Below are positions 1 through 8,585 of a stretch of 64,000 nucleotides of DNA, one piece after another. The notes below the pieces were generated by a model, which was not told where the DNA came from, did no database searches, and saw only the letters and a list, made by a program, of their open reading frames with translations. Numbering within the stretch: position 1 is the stretch's first letter; every line of letters starts with the position of its first letter. Source of the DNA: Amnibacterium setariae (GTDB lineage: Bacteria > Actinomycetota > Actinomycetes > Actinomycetales > Microbacteriaceae); assembly GCF_003581425.1 (NCBI RefSeq), contig NZ_QXTG01000001.1:868001-932000 (forward strand), written 5' to 3'. Position numbers and translations under genes: made by a program.

Positions 1-310
1 AGAGCACGGCGTAGACGATCCCGCCGACGACGAGGAACAGCTTCGCCCCGCGGGCGCTCCGGGACGCGATGATGCCGACGATCCCGAACAGCAGGTGGAC
101 GACGTTGTGCAGGATCGACACCTGGAAGACGCCGAGCAGCATCGCCATCGACCCCGTCCCCGCGAACGACAGGTCGCCGTACCGCGTCGTGAGGCCCGGG
201 ATGAACCCGGCGACGCCCACGAGCAGGAAGACGATCCCGACGATCAGGGCGACGATCTGGACGGGGGTACGCGCGGTGCGGTCCTGGGAGGCGGCGACGG
301 CTGAAGTCAT
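1..310 (-). CDS. DUF4383 family membrane protein, C-terminus cut by window edge
   Basis: The first 103 residues are visible, starting at the ATG whose complement is at 308-310. After a short polar N-terminus there is a hydrophobic segment near residues 17-37, a second near 57-83 containing SILHNVVHLLFGIVG, and a third beginning near 92. The His-Asn-x-x-His pattern within the second helix and the overall layout match the DUF4383 family of small four-helix membrane proteins common in Actinobacteria. Function is unknown in the family. The C-terminal part lies outside the window, so length cannot be compared. Confidence 0.75.
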   Translation of the reverse strand, partial: MTSAVAASQDRTARTPVQIVALIVGIVFLLVGVAGFIPGLTTRYGDLSFAGTGSMAMLLGVFQVSILHNVVHLLFGIVGIIASRSARGAKLFLVVGGIVYAVL

Positions 311-440
311 GCCTCCAGGCCACACGAGCGCGGCTGAGAAACGCAGGGGTTGACAGCGTCGGGTCGGCGTGAAGCGGGCGCGGACCGGACGTCCAGCAGG
401 TACCCGGAGGGCCTGCAGCCGAGGGGATCAGGCTCGACCC

Positions 441-557
441 ATGAGCGATCCGAAGGACCAGCAGCCCGACGCGACCGACCCGGACGACCTGCCGAACGGC
501 AGCGGCCCCGCCGACGAGACGACGACCGGCGGCGACGACGACCAGTTCGAGGGCTGA
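441..557 (+). CDS. Small acidic hypothetical protein, 38 aa
   Basis: A 38-residue protein very rich in Asp (10 of 38) plus Glu, Pro and Gly, beginning MSDPKDQQPDATDPDD. No membrane segment or known motif is seen and it is probably disordered. A purine-rich GAGGGG lies about 12 bases before the ATG, a distant but possible ribosome binding site. It stands between divergent neighbours. It is short enough that it could be a chance ORF, although codon third positions are G/C-rich. Confidence 0.4.
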   Translation: MSDPKDQQPDATDPDDLPNGSGPADETTTGGDDDQFEG

Positions 558-585
558 GCCGATCGGGCCCGTCTGATCCGCCCGT

Positions 586-1032
586 CTACCGGGACAGCCG
601 CATGGGGACGTGCGGGATGTCGTCCTCCAGGTAGCGCTCGCCGGCCACGGCGAAGCCGAAGCGGGCGTACCAGGCCGCGAGGTGCTCCTGCGCGTCGAGC
701 AGCACCGGCAGGTCCGGCGCGAGCTCGGTGCAGCGGTCCACCGCCGCGCGCATGAGCGCGGAGGCCACCCCGCGGCTGCGGGCCGCCGGCGCCGTCGCGA
801 CCCGGCCGATGCGCAGGGCACCCGGCTCGCGCAGCACCCGTGCCGTGCCGAGCACGACGCCGTCCTCCTCGGCGTGGAGCAGCTCCGCGCCGGGCTCGAC
901 GTCCCGGCCGTCGAGGTCGAGGTAGGCGGCGCGCTGCTCGACCACGAAGACGGCGACCCGCAGCTCGAGCAGCCGGTAGAGCACGACGGGGTCGAGGTCG
1001 GCGGCGGCGGATCGGTGGAGCGTGATCGTCAC
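586..1032 (-). CDS. ElaA-like GNAT family N-acetyltransferase
   Basis: A 148-aa protein of the GCN5-related acetyltransferase fold that would use acetyl-CoA to acetylate an unknown amine. The N-terminal LLELRVAVFVVEQ and the following YLDLDGRD resemble the ElaA subgroup. The acetyl-CoA loop is seen as RVATAPAARSRGVASALM around residues 78-95, and a late WYARFGF segment is typical of the last strands. The start is GTG (complement at 1030-1032). It is followed after 9 bases by the start-proximal end of no gene but precedes the ferritin-like gene's stop on the same strand, so the two may share a transcript. Substrate cannot be inferred. Confidence 0.85.
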   Translation of the reverse strand: MTITLHRSAAADLDPVVLYRLLELRVAVFVVEQRAAYLDLDGRDVEPGAELLHAEEDGVVLGTARVLREPGALRIGRVATAPAARSRGVASALMRAAVDRCTELAPDLPVLLDAQEHLAAWYARFGFAVAGERYLEDDIPHVPMRLSR

Positions 1033-1041
1033 CGCACGACG

Positions 1042-1854
1042 CTAGCGGGCGCCTGCGCCCGCCCTCGGCTGCGGCCCGACGAGGTCCGGCCGCAGGACCG
1101 AAGGTCCGAGGACCCGGTCGGCCGGGCCGGTCAGCACGGTGCCGAGCGCGCCCGCGAACGCGCGCAGGCCGCGCGCCCAGATGACCGCGGGCCGGCGCCC
1201 GCACGCGCGCAGCGCGGGTGCGTGCCCGACGACGAGCACGGTCGCGGCGCCGAGCGCCACGGCCGACCAGACGGCCGCGATGCCGGCCCGCGCGAGCAGC
1301 GGCCTCGGCCGCAGGTCGCGGTGCAGCCGGTCGATCTGGAACCGGATGTGCTCGCGCTCGTCCGCGGTGATGCGGCGGCCGATCCCGGAGACGACCGGGT
1401 CGGGCGAGGTCGCGAGCGCCTCGAACCAGTCGAGCGCGACGGTCTCGGCGACGAGGAACAGCGCGACCTCCGTGTCGAGGCCCAGCGAGCGCCGCAGCAG
1501 GGTGAACGCCCGGTCGCTCCAGTGCCCGGGCAGCGACGGCGCCGTCAGGTGCCGGAGGCCGCGACCGAAGAGGACCGAGTGCCGCTGCTCCTCGGCGATC
1601 AGCAGGCGCACGGCGTCGACGTACTCGGGGTCGCCGGCGCGCGCGGCGAGGGCGAGCAGGTGCTCGCCCTCGCCGCTCTCGCCGAGCTCGAACCGCTGGA
1701 ACGAGTGCGCGATCGCGCGCCGGGCCTCGCCGGGCAGCGCGCACGGCGCGTCCCAGTCGACCGTCGCCTCGATGCGCTGCTGGCGCACGCGGTTGCGGGT
1801 GAAGTAGTCGGTCCAGACGGCGAAGGGGGAGGGCGCCGGGGAGGTCGTGGTCAT
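1042..1854 (-). CDS. Ferritin-like di-iron domain protein
   Basis: A 270-aa protein with repeated metal-ligand patterns of ferritin-like four-helix bundles: GEGEHLLALA and EEQRHSVLF in the first half, then FLVAETVALDWF and DEREHIRFQ in the second. These Glu and Glu-x-x-His positions would bind two irons. A hydrophobic stretch near residues 203-222 (GIAAVWSAVALGAATVLVVG) suggests membrane association of the C-terminal part. The reaction is unknown; relatives include di-iron oxygenases and desaturase-like proteins. The ATG at 1852-1854 is chosen because upstream codons belong to non-coding sequence before the promoter region. The same strand continues from the GH3 gene, but a hairpin at 1893-1921 separates them. 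Confidence 0.75.
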   Translation of the reverse strand: MTTTSPAPSPFAVWTDYFTRNRVRQQRIEATVDWDAPCALPGEARRAIAHSFQRFELGESGEGEHLLALAARAGDPEYVDAVRLLIAEEQRHSVLFGRGLRHLTAPSLPGHWSDRAFTLLRRSLGLDTEVALFLVAETVALDWFEALATSPDPVVSGIGRRITADEREHIRFQIDRLHRDLRPRPLLARAGIAAVWSAVALGAATVLVVGHAPALRACGRRPAVIWARGLRAFAGALGTVLTGPADRVLGPSVLRPDLVGPQPRAGAGAR

Positions 1855-1892
1855 GGCTCGACGGTAGGAACGGGTCGGGGTCGGCCGCCTCG

Positions 1893-1921
1893 GCCGGACG
1901 GAGGGGGTTCCTCCGTCCGGC
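1893..1921 (-). terminator. Hairpin after the GH3 gene
   Basis: A perfect 12-bp inverted repeat, GCCGGACGGAGG against CCTCCGTCCGGC, with a 5-base loop. It begins 8 bases beyond the stop codon of the leftward beta-glucosidase gene and lies before the ferritin-like gene. No clear T-run follows, which is common for actinobacterial terminators. Confidence 0.6.
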
Positions 1922-1928
1922 GGATGGT

Positions 1929-4106
1929 TCAGGCGAGGCGGAGCGGCGCCGTCGGTCCGGTCTCGTCGGCGGCGTTCGCGGCGGCCCGGACGAGCACCTC
2001 CTGCGCGCCCGGCCGCCACCCGTCCGGCGTCCACCGGTGCAGGGGCCGGAGGGAGAGCGGCACCGCGACGGTCCGCTCCTCGCCCGCGGCGAGGGCGACC
2101 GCGGCCCAGCCGAGCAGCGCGCGGTGCGGGAGGGCGTCGTCGCCCTGCGGCTCGCCGTAGACCTGCACGACGGTGCGCCCGTCCCGGCGGCCCGTGTTGG
2201 CGACGGTCACCCGCGCCGTGGCGGTCTCGGCGGCGGTCCCGTCGGACGCGTCGTCCACCGCGAGGTCGCGGATCGCCGTCGTCGTGTAGGAGAGGCCGAA
2301 GCCGAGCGGGAACGCGGCCGGCACGCCGAGCCGGTCGAGCAGGTGCTGCCCGAACCAGCGGTCGTAGGTCACCGCGGTCGCCGCGGCGTCGAACGGGGGC
2401 AGGTGCTCCTCGCTCGTCGGGATGGAGAACGGCAGGCGCCCGGCGACGTCGACCGCGCCGGTGAGCACGTCGGCGAGGGCGGCGCCGCCCTCGCTGCCCG
2501 CGTACCAGGCGAGCAGCACGGCGGGCACCGTGCTGCGCCACTCCTCCGTGATGACGGCGCCCGCGGCGACGATCACGACGACCGTCCGCGGGTTGGCGGC
2601 CGCGACCGCGCGGATCAGCTCGACCTGCGCGGCCGGCAGGCGGAGGCTGCGGCGGTCGCCGCCGGCGCTGCCGCCGCTGATGCCGCCCTCCGTGCTCGCG
2701 CCGGCGAGGAAGTCCTCCGCCCAGGCGTCGCCGTCGGTCGGCGGGTAGGTGGCGACGAGGTCGGGGGCGAGGAAGGCGCCGGCGTCGATGAACTCGCCCT
2801 CGTCGGCCGCGGTGTAGCCGACCACGACCACCGCCGCGTCGGCGTCGGCCGCGACGCGCGCCGCCTCGTCGGGGTCGTCGCCGGCGGCGACGACGCGGTC
2901 CTCGCCGAGCGCGGCGCGCAGCCCGTCGAGCGGGGTCGTGACGGCGGGCGACCGCACGTCGGAGGAGCCGTTGTCGCCGGTGTTCGCGCGGGCCGCGAGC
3001 GACCCGACGACCGCGATCCGGCCGTTCCCGGCCGGGTCGAGCGGGAGCACCGGAGCGCCCTCGACCGGCTCGTCGACGAGCAGGACCATGGAGCGGGCCG
3101 CCGCCTCGCGCGCGAGCGCCCGGTGCTCGGTCGAGAACACGACCGACGCGTCCGGCTTCTCGGCGACGCGGCGTGCGGCGGCGCGCAGCTGCACCGCGAG
3201 GACCCGCTCGCCCGCGGCCTCGACCAGCCGCTGCAGCTCGGGCCGCTCCGCGATCGCCGCGGGGAGGTGCAGCGCCCGCTGCTCCGAGAACGGCTCCTCG
3301 ACGTCGAGCCCGGCCTCGAGCGAGGCGACGGCGTCGCGGAGGCCCCAGATGAAGTCGGAGACGGCGATGCCGGCGAAGCCCCACCCGTCCCGCAGGATCT
3401 CCGTGATCAGGTGCCGGTTCTGGCCGGCCCACTCGCCGTTCACCGAGTTGTACGCGGTCATCACGGCGTCCGCGCCGGCCTCGACGACGGCGCGGAAGTG
3501 CGGCAGGTGCACCTCGTGCAGCACGTCCTCCGCGACCGAGACGTCGACCGAGAACCGCGCGTTCTCCATCGAGTTCAGCGCGTAGTGCTTCACCGTCGTC
3601 ATCGCGTTCGGGGCGACGCCGCGGTGCAGCGCGGACCCGAAGGCGCCGAGCAGCAGCGGGTCCTCGCCGTAGGTCTCCTGGATGCGGCCCCACGCGGGGT
3701 GGCGGGGCAGGTTGATGCAGATGCCGCCGAAGAGGTTGCCGCCGAGCGCGCGAAGCTCGAGCCCGATCGCGGTGCCGATCCGCTCCTCGAGCGCGGGGTC
3801 CCAGGTCGCGCCGCGGGCCATCGCGACGGGGAACGCGGTGGCCTCGCCGAGCACGACGCCGCGCGGGCCGTCGCCGAACCGGAGCCCCGGGATCCCGAGC
3901 CGCGGCACCGCGCCGTGCACGTACGGCGTGTGGTTGTACCCCTCCTCGACCATGACCCGCATGCCGCGCCAGAACGGCTCGTCGCCGTCGAGGAGGCCGA
4001 GCCGCTCCTCGTCCGTCAGCTGCTCGAGCAGCGCTCGCGCCTCCCGCGCGGCGTCGCCGCCGTCCCGAACCCGTGCGACCGCCTCGTCGAACGCCGTCCC
4101 GCTCAT
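1929..4106 (-). CDS. Glycoside hydrolase family 3 beta-glucosidase
   Basis: A 725-aa, apparently cytoplasmic enzyme (no signal peptide) predicted to release glucose or another sugar from beta-linked oligosaccharides or glycosides. The N-terminal (beta/alpha)8 domain carries KHYALNS near residue 173 and the catalytic nucleophile in SDFIWG (Asp 251). A Rossmann-like second domain and a C-terminal fibronectin-III-like domain (VTVANTGRRDGRTVVQVY near residue 625) complete the usual three-domain plan. The ATG at 4104-4106 is favoured; a longer reading frame extends upstream over the divergent SDR promoter and is not credible. It shares a 76-base divergent promoter region with the SDR gene. Exact substrate is uncertain. 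Confidence 0.93.
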   Translation of the reverse strand: MSGTAFDEAVARVRDGGDAAREARALLEQLTDEERLGLLDGDEPFWRGMRVMVEEGYNHTPYVHGAVPRLGIPGLRFGDGPRGVVLGEATAFPVAMARGATWDPALEERIGTAIGLELRALGGNLFGGICINLPRHPAWGRIQETYGEDPLLLGAFGSALHRGVAPNAMTTVKHYALNSMENARFSVDVSVAEDVLHEVHLPHFRAVVEAGADAVMTAYNSVNGEWAGQNRHLITEILRDGWGFAGIAVSDFIWGLRDAVASLEAGLDVEEPFSEQRALHLPAAIAERPELQRLVEAAGERVLAVQLRAAARRVAEKPDASVVFSTEHRALAREAAARSMVLLVDEPVEGAPVLPLDPAGNGRIAVVGSLAARANTGDNGSSDVRSPAVTTPLDGLRAALGEDRVVAAGDDPDEAARVAADADAAVVVVGYTAADEGEFIDAGAFLAPDLVATYPPTDGDAWAEDFLAGASTEGGISGGSAGGDRRSLRLPAAQVELIRAVAAANPRTVVVIVAAGAVITEEWRSTVPAVLLAWYAGSEGGAALADVLTGAVDVAGRLPFSIPTSEEHLPPFDAAATAVTYDRWFGQHLLDRLGVPAAFPLGFGLSYTTTAIRDLAVDDASDGTAAETATARVTVANTGRRDGRTVVQVYGEPQGDDALPHRALLGWAAVALAAGEERTVAVPLSLRPLHRWTPDGWRPGAQEVLVRAAANAADETGPTAPLRLA

Positions 4107-4182
4107 CGATGAGCTCCTCCCGTGTCGTCCAGGAGTTTCCGCGACTTCCACAACAAACTGCTGAGCGAGTCGAGGAGGACGC

Positions 4183-4941
4183 ATGCCGGCATCGCTGGAG
4201 GGGACCGTCGCGGTCGTGACGGGGGCCGCGCGCGGCATCGGCCGGGCGATCGCGCTCGAGCTCGCGGAGGCGGGCGCGGACGTCGGGCTGGGGCTGAAGG
4301 ACGCGGAGCGCGACGCGGGCCTCGTCGCCGAGATCGAGGCGCTCGGGCGCCGGGCGCTGCCGCTCGCGATGGACGTGACCGACCTGGCGCGGGCGCGGGC
4401 GGCGATCGACCGCGCGGTCGCGGAGCTCGGCCGGATCGACGTGCTCGTCAACAACGCGGGCGGCAGCATCCTCGGCGACGCGATCGACGTGACCGAGGAC
4501 GACTTCGACGCGGTCTGGGCGCTCAACACGCGCAGCACGTTCTTCCTGTCCCAGCAGGCCGCGCGGCACATGCGCGGCTCCGGCGGCGGCGCGATCATCA
4601 ACGTCGCGTCGCAGGCCGGGCTCGTCGCGCTGCCGGGGGAGTCCTCCTACTGCACCGCGAAGGCGGCCGTGATTCACCTGACCCGCTGCCTCGCCGTCGA
4701 GTGGGGCGGGCTCGGGATCCGCGTCAACGCCGTCGCGCCGACGTTCATCGAGACGGACGGGACGGAGCCGGCGCTCTCCGACCCCGCGTTCCGCGCGGAC
4801 GTCGTCGAGCGGATCGCCGCGCTGCACCGCATCGGCACGCCGACGGAGGTGTCGGCCGCGGTCGCGTTCCTCGCGTCGCCCGCCGCCTCCCTCATCACCG
4901 GGCAGACGCTCGCGATCGACGGGGGCTGGACGGTCCGCTGA
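4183..4941 (+). CDS. SDR family NAD(P)-dependent oxidoreductase
   Basis: A 252-aa classical short-chain dehydrogenase/reductase. The Rossmann nucleotide loop TGAARGIG is at residues 13-20, NNAGG at 90-94, the catalytic Ser near 143 and the YxxxK pair at Tyr156 and Lys160. It reduces or oxidises an alcohol/carbonyl on an unknown substrate. A strong GAGGAGG site stands about 5 bases before the ATG. It is divergent from the GH3 beta-glucosidase, which hints at a sugar or sugar-acid substrate, but that is inference. The C-terminal GGWTV motif is standard for the family. Confidence 0.9.
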   Translation: MPASLEGTVAVVTGAARGIGRAIALELAEAGADVGLGLKDAERDAGLVAEIEALGRRALPLAMDVTDLARARAAIDRAVAELGRIDVLVNNAGGSILGDAIDVTEDDFDAVWALNTRSTFFLSQQAARHMRGSGGGAIINVASQAGLVALPGESSYCTAKAAVIHLTRCLAVEWGGLGIRVNAVAPTFIETDGTEPALSDPAFRADVVERIAALHRIGTPTEVSAAVAFLASPAASLITGQTLAIDGGWTVR

Positions 4942-4956
4942 CCGCCCGGCCCCCGT

Positions 4957-4976
4957 CCCGCCTGCTGCAGGCGGGG
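4957..4976. terminator. Convergent hairpin between SDR and aldo/keto reductase
   Basis: CCCGCCTG and CAGGCGGG form an 8-bp stem with a 3-base loop in the 35-base gap between two convergent genes. It ends directly at the stop codon of the leftward aldo/keto reductase gene. It probably ends transcription in both directions; there is no T-run. Confidence 0.5.
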
Positions 4977-6026
4977 CTACTGCAGGTGGGGCGCGAGGAG
5001 GGCCTTCGTCGCGGGGCCGGTGCGGTCCGAGGCGCCCAGCTGGTGCCAGTGCGGGTAGCGCAGCGGCTCGAGCGAGACGGCGTCGAGGCGCGCGAGCTCG
5101 TCCGCGGACAGCTCGAGGTCGGCGGCGGCGAGGTTGTCCGCCAGCTGCTCCTCCGTGCGCGCGCCGACGATCAGCGACGTGACCGCCGGCTTCGCCAGCG
5201 TGTAGGCGAGCGCGACGCGCGCCGCGGAGACGCCGTGGCCGTCGCCGATCTCGACGAGCGCGTCGATCGTGTCGTAGAGCCGGTCCTCGTCGTGGATGGG
5301 CGGCTCGGTCCAGCCGGCGAAGCGACGGGTGCCCTCGGGGGCGTCCTGGCCGCGGCGGTACTTGCCGGAGAGCAGGCCGCCGGCGATCGGGCTCCACACG
5401 AGGATGCCGAGGCCCTGGTCGATGGACACCGGCACGAGCTCGGTCTCGGCGTCGCGGGCCTGCAGCGAGTAGTAGATCTGCTGGCTGACGAACTTCTCGA
5501 GGTGGTGCCGGTCCGACGTCCACAGCGCCTTCATCAGCTGCCAGCCCGTGTAGTTGGAGGCGCCGAGGTAGCGGACCTTGCCGGAGCGCACGAGGTCGTC
5601 GAGCGCGCGGAGCGTCTCGTCGAGCGGGGTCTGCCCGTCCCACTCGTGCACCTGGTACAGGTCGATGTGGTCGGTCCTCAGGCGACGGAGGCTCGCCTCG
5701 GCCGCCCGGACGATGTGGTGCCGGGAGAGGCCCGCGTCGTTCGGGCCCTCGCCCATCGCGCCGCGCACCTTCGTCGCGATGAGGACGTCGTCGCGGTTCG
5801 CGCCGAGCGCCTCGCCGAGGATCTCCTCGGACAGGCCGTTCGAGTACACGTCCGCGGTGTCGATCAGGTTGACGCCGGCGTCGCGGGCCAGGTCGATCTG
5901 CCGGCGGGCGCCGTCGACGTCGAGGTTCCCGATGGGGGTGGCCCACCCGGTGCCGCCGAAGCCCATGGTGCCGAGGGTGATGGTGGAGACGCGGAGGCCG
6001 GACGAGCCGAGCTGTCGGTACTGCAT
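4977..6026 (-). CDS. Aldo/keto reductase
   Basis: A 349-aa NADPH-dependent aldo/keto reductase with a TIM-barrel fold. The catalytic tetrad is visible: Asp56 and Tyr61 in IDTADVYS, Lys86 in ATKVRG and His127 in LYQVHEWDG. Later conserved segments include WSPIAGGLLSGKY. It is closest in style to the YajO/Tas-like soluble reductases of plant- and soil-associated bacteria. It follows the response-regulator gene on the same strand after 58 bases. It is one of four aldo/keto reductase genes in this window. Substrate unknown. Confidence 0.92.
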   Translation of the reverse strand: MQYRQLGSSGLRVSTITLGTMGFGGTGWATPIGNLDVDGARRQIDLARDAGVNLIDTADVYSNGLSEEILGEALGANRDDVLIATKVRGAMGEGPNDAGLSRHHIVRAAEASLRRLRTDHIDLYQVHEWDGQTPLDETLRALDDLVRSGKVRYLGASNYTGWQLMKALWTSDRHHLEKFVSQQIYYSLQARDAETELVPVSIDQGLGILVWSPIAGGLLSGKYRRGQDAPEGTRRFAGWTEPPIHDEDRLYDTIDALVEIGDGHGVSAARVALAYTLAKPAVTSLIVGARTEEQLADNLAAADLELSADELARLDAVSLEPLRYPHWHQLGASDRTGPATKALLAPHLQ

Positions 6027-6084
6027 GCCGCGAGCGTAGGCACGGCCGCTCCGCGCCTCCTGCAGGGTTCCGCCGTCCGGCGCC

Positions 6085-6732
6085 CTAGCCGGCGAGGACG
6101 AGGGCGATCGCCTGGGCGCGGCTGGTCGCGCCGAGCTTCGCGAGGATCGCGGTCACGTACGACTTCACGGTCGCGGGGGTGAGGAAGAGCTCGGCCGCGA
6201 TCTCGGGGTTGGCCCGGCCCTCGGCGACCCGCGCGAGCACGTCCGCCTCCCGCGCGGTGAGCGCCGGGAAGCGGGCGCGGAGGCCGGCGGCGTCCGTCGG
6301 GGCGGGGGCCGGCTCCGGCGCGAAGCCGGCGGCGAGCCGGGCGCCGACCGCGGGGTCGAAGACCGCCTGGCCCTCGGCCGCAGACCGCACGGCCGCGAGC
6401 AGCTCGCGCCGGCCCGCGTCCTTCGTCAGGTACCCGATCGCGCCGGCGCGCAGCGCACCGGCGATGGAGGCGTCGTCGGCGTAGGTGGTCAGCACGAGCA
6501 CGCGGGTGCCCGGCCGCTCGGCGAGGATCCGCGCGGTCGCGCCCGCGCCGTCGAGGACGGGCATCCGCAGGTCCATGAGCACGAGGTCCGGCGCGAGCTC
6601 GGCCGCGAGGCGCACCGCCTCGGCGCCGTCCGCGGCCTGCCCGACCACCTCCACCTCGTCGCTGAGACCCAGCACCGTCACGAGGCCGTCGCGCACGATC
6701 GCCTGGTCGTCGGCGACGAGCACCCGGATCAC
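6085..6732 (-). CDS. NarL/LuxR-type response regulator
   Basis: A 215-aa two-component response regulator. The receiver domain has the acidic pair near residues 8-9, phosphoacceptor Asp54 in LMDLRMP, Thr in LTTYADD and Lys in YLTKDAG. A proline-rich linker leads to a C-terminal LuxR helix-turn-helix (LTAREADVLARVAEGRANPEIA). The start is GTG at 6730-6732, overlapping the kinase stop by four bases (GTGA), so the two are translationally coupled. It would be phosphorylated by the histidine kinase upstream. Confidence 0.93.
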   Translation of the reverse strand: MIRVLVADDQAIVRDGLVTVLGLSDEVEVVGQAADGAEAVRLAAELAPDLVLMDLRMPVLDGAGATARILAERPGTRVLVLTTYADDASIAGALRAGAIGYLTKDAGRRELLAAVRSAAEGQAVFDPAVGARLAAGFAPEPAPAPTDAAGLRARFPALTAREADVLARVAEGRANPEIAAELFLTPATVKSYVTAILAKLGATSRAQAIALVLAG

Positions 6733-7913
6733 GCGAGCACCGCCCGCGCCTCGACGACGAACCGGTCCGCGCGACGGCCCGCGGTCGCGGCGGAGCCGTC
6801 GTCGAGCGCCGTGAAGCGCTCCGCCATGCCGACGAGCCCGTGGCCGCCGCCGGGCGAGGGGACGGGCGTCTCCGGCGCCGGGTTCTCGACCCGGAGGAGG
6901 AGAACCCGCGGATCGCGCTCGACCACGACGCGGACGGGCGCGGCGGGGGCGTGCCGCCGCGCGTTCGTGAGCGCCTCCTGCAGCGCCCGGAGGAGGGCCT
7001 GGCGGTGCGGCTGATCGACGCCCGTCAGCGCCGCGTCGCCGACGACCTCGAGCTCGCCCCCGAGCGACCGGTGCGCGGCGAGCAGGTCGTCGAGCGCCTC
7101 GTCGGGCACGGCTGGCGCGGGCTCGGTCTCGCGGGCCGGGTCGCGGAGCGCGGCCACGGCGCGGCGGGCGTCGGCGAGCCCCTCCGCGGCGAGGCTCCGA
7201 GCGGCGCCGGCTCGCACGGCGGCCTCGTCGACGCGGCCGCGCTCGAGCAGCGCCTCGATCGCGTCGAGCTGCAGCACGAGACCGCCGAGGCCGTGCGCGA
7301 GCACGTCGTGGATGTCGCGCGCGACGGCGGCCCGGTCCTCCAGCAGGCGGTTCCGCGCGGCGTCCTGCTCCGCGGTCCGCGCCGCCTCCCGCAGCGCCTC
7401 CTGCTGCTCGACGGCCTTCACCCGGTAGCGGCGGCTGACGCCGATGAGCACGCCGAACGCGAGCACGCCGAGGTCGATCAGCAGCGCCGTCGCGGTCAGC
7501 CGGGCGAGCGCGCCGGCGACGAGCAGCAGGGCGGTCCCGCCGCCGGTGAGCGCGACGACGGGGACGAGCCGCTGCCGCGGGTCGCCGATCAGCAGCACGG
7601 ACCCCGCGACCAGCCCCGCGACGAGCTGCGGCACCCCGAGGCCCGCGCAGATCGCGGACGCGGCCGCGCAGACGACGATCAGCGCGGAGCGGAGCCGCCC
7701 GGGCTGCAGCACCGTCCAGGCGAGCCACAGCAGCAGGGACGCGACCGCCAGCACGAGCACCGGCGGGTGCTCGACGGCCGCCCGGGTCTGCAGGGCGCTC
7801 AGCCCGAGCGCCGCGATGATGACGAGCACGACCCAGCTGCGCGTGCCGGTCGGGTCGGGCGCGCCGAACGGCACGGCCCGCGAGGGCCGTGCCGTTCTCG
7901 GACGGTCGGTCAC
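6729..7913 (-). CDS. Sensor histidine kinase (HisKA_3 type)
   Basis: A 394-aa membrane sensor kinase. About five hydrophobic segments fill residues 27-160, then a coiled-coil region leads to the HisKA_3 dimerisation domain with phospho-His202 in RDIHDVLAHGL. The ATP-binding domain contains the N box EALTNARRHA and the glycine-rich GGGHGLVGM. There is no large extracellular sensing domain, so it probably senses membrane or membrane-protein signals, as in LiaS/DesK-type kinases. The GTG start lies 7 bases after the stop of the preceding small membrane protein gene, giving a three-gene operon. Confidence 0.92.
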   Translation of the reverse strand: MTDRPRTARPSRAVPFGAPDPTGTRSWVVLVIIAALGLSALQTRAAVEHPPVLVLAVASLLLWLAWTVLQPGRLRSALIVVCAAASAICAGLGVPQLVAGLVAGSVLLIGDPRQRLVPVVALTGGGTALLLVAGALARLTATALLIDLGVLAFGVLIGVSRRYRVKAVEQQEALREAARTAEQDAARNRLLEDRAAVARDIHDVLAHGLGGLVLQLDAIEALLERGRVDEAAVRAGAARSLAAEGLADARRAVAALRDPARETEPAPAVPDEALDDLLAAHRSLGGELEVVGDAALTGVDQPHRQALLRALQEALTNARRHAPAAPVRVVVERDPRVLLLRVENPAPETPVPSPGGGHGLVGMAERFTALDDGSAATAGRRADRFVVEARAVLA

Positions 7914-7920
7914 AGGTCGA

Positions 7921-8412
7921 TCATGCCGACAGGAGCGCCGCCTGCGGGGCGCGGGAGCGGGCGACGAGCGCGGTCGCGCCGCGCGCGGCGGCGAGGATCA
8001 GCAGCGACACCCCGGTCGAGGTCGCCGCGTGGACGCCGAGCGCCGGACCCGCGACGGAGACGCCGACGCGCATCGCGATGAGCACGAGCCAGAGGGCCGC
8101 GCCGACGGCGCCCGTCCGGGCCTCCCACGCTCCGGGCGCAGCGGGCGAGGCGCGGAAGACCGTCCGGACGCCCATCGTCGCGCCCACGCCGAGCGCGACC
8201 GCGACCTCGCCCGCGAGCACCACCAGGTCGACGGCGCCGATGCGCACCGCGGTCGTCGCCGTCGCGATCTGCACGAGCCCGAGCGCGCCGAGCACGATCG
8301 GGAGGCGCAGCACGCGGTGCGCGTCGAACCGGGTCCAGCGCAGCTGGCGCCACACGAGCAGGGCGACCACCACGAGGGCGAGGGCGGCGATCGCGTAGGG
8401 CTGCAGGGACAT
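7921..8412 (-). CDS. Multi-pass membrane protein, possibly DUF1453/CcdC-like
   Basis: A 163-aa protein with about five membrane segments, starting MSLQPYAIAALALVVVALLV. The pattern RFDAHRVLRLPIVLGALGL after the first helix resembles the DUF1453 (CcdC-like) family, but this is tentative. It is the first gene of an operon with the kinase (gap 7 bases) and response regulator, which suggests that it is an accessory sensor or the regulated target of that system. The ATG at 8410-8412 follows GAGGAGG with good spacing. Confidence 0.7.
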   Translation of the reverse strand: MSLQPYAIAALALVVVALLVWRQLRWTRFDAHRVLRLPIVLGALGLVQIATATTAVRIGAVDLVVLAGEVAVALGVGATMGVRTVFRASPAAPGAWEARTGAVGAALWLVLIAMRVGVSVAGPALGVHAATSTGVSLLILAAARGATALVARSRAPQAALLSA

Positions 8413-8585
8413 CGGGTTCCTCCTCCTCGGGCCGCCGTCCGGCGACCTGCTCCCAGCGTCCTCGGCGGGCAGGCGGCGCGACACCGACCAGGGGTGGTGC
8501 CCGGGTGGTGTTCCGTCGGATGTCAAGCCCGGGCCTCCGCGGGCGGCGTGTCCGGGAGGATGGGGCGACGGCAGGGGGAGCGCGG

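Noticed and set aside
1929-4601. N-terminal extension of the GH3 gene to 4601
   Set aside because: The extension crosses the divergent SDR promoter and coding region, and GH3 homology begins after the ATG at 4106.
1042-5946. Very long 1634-codon open frame on the minus strand
   Set aside because: Only the last 270 codons (1042-1854) look like protein. The rest is Arg/Pro/Ala-rich shadow of the GH3, SDR and aldo/keto reductase genes in another frame.
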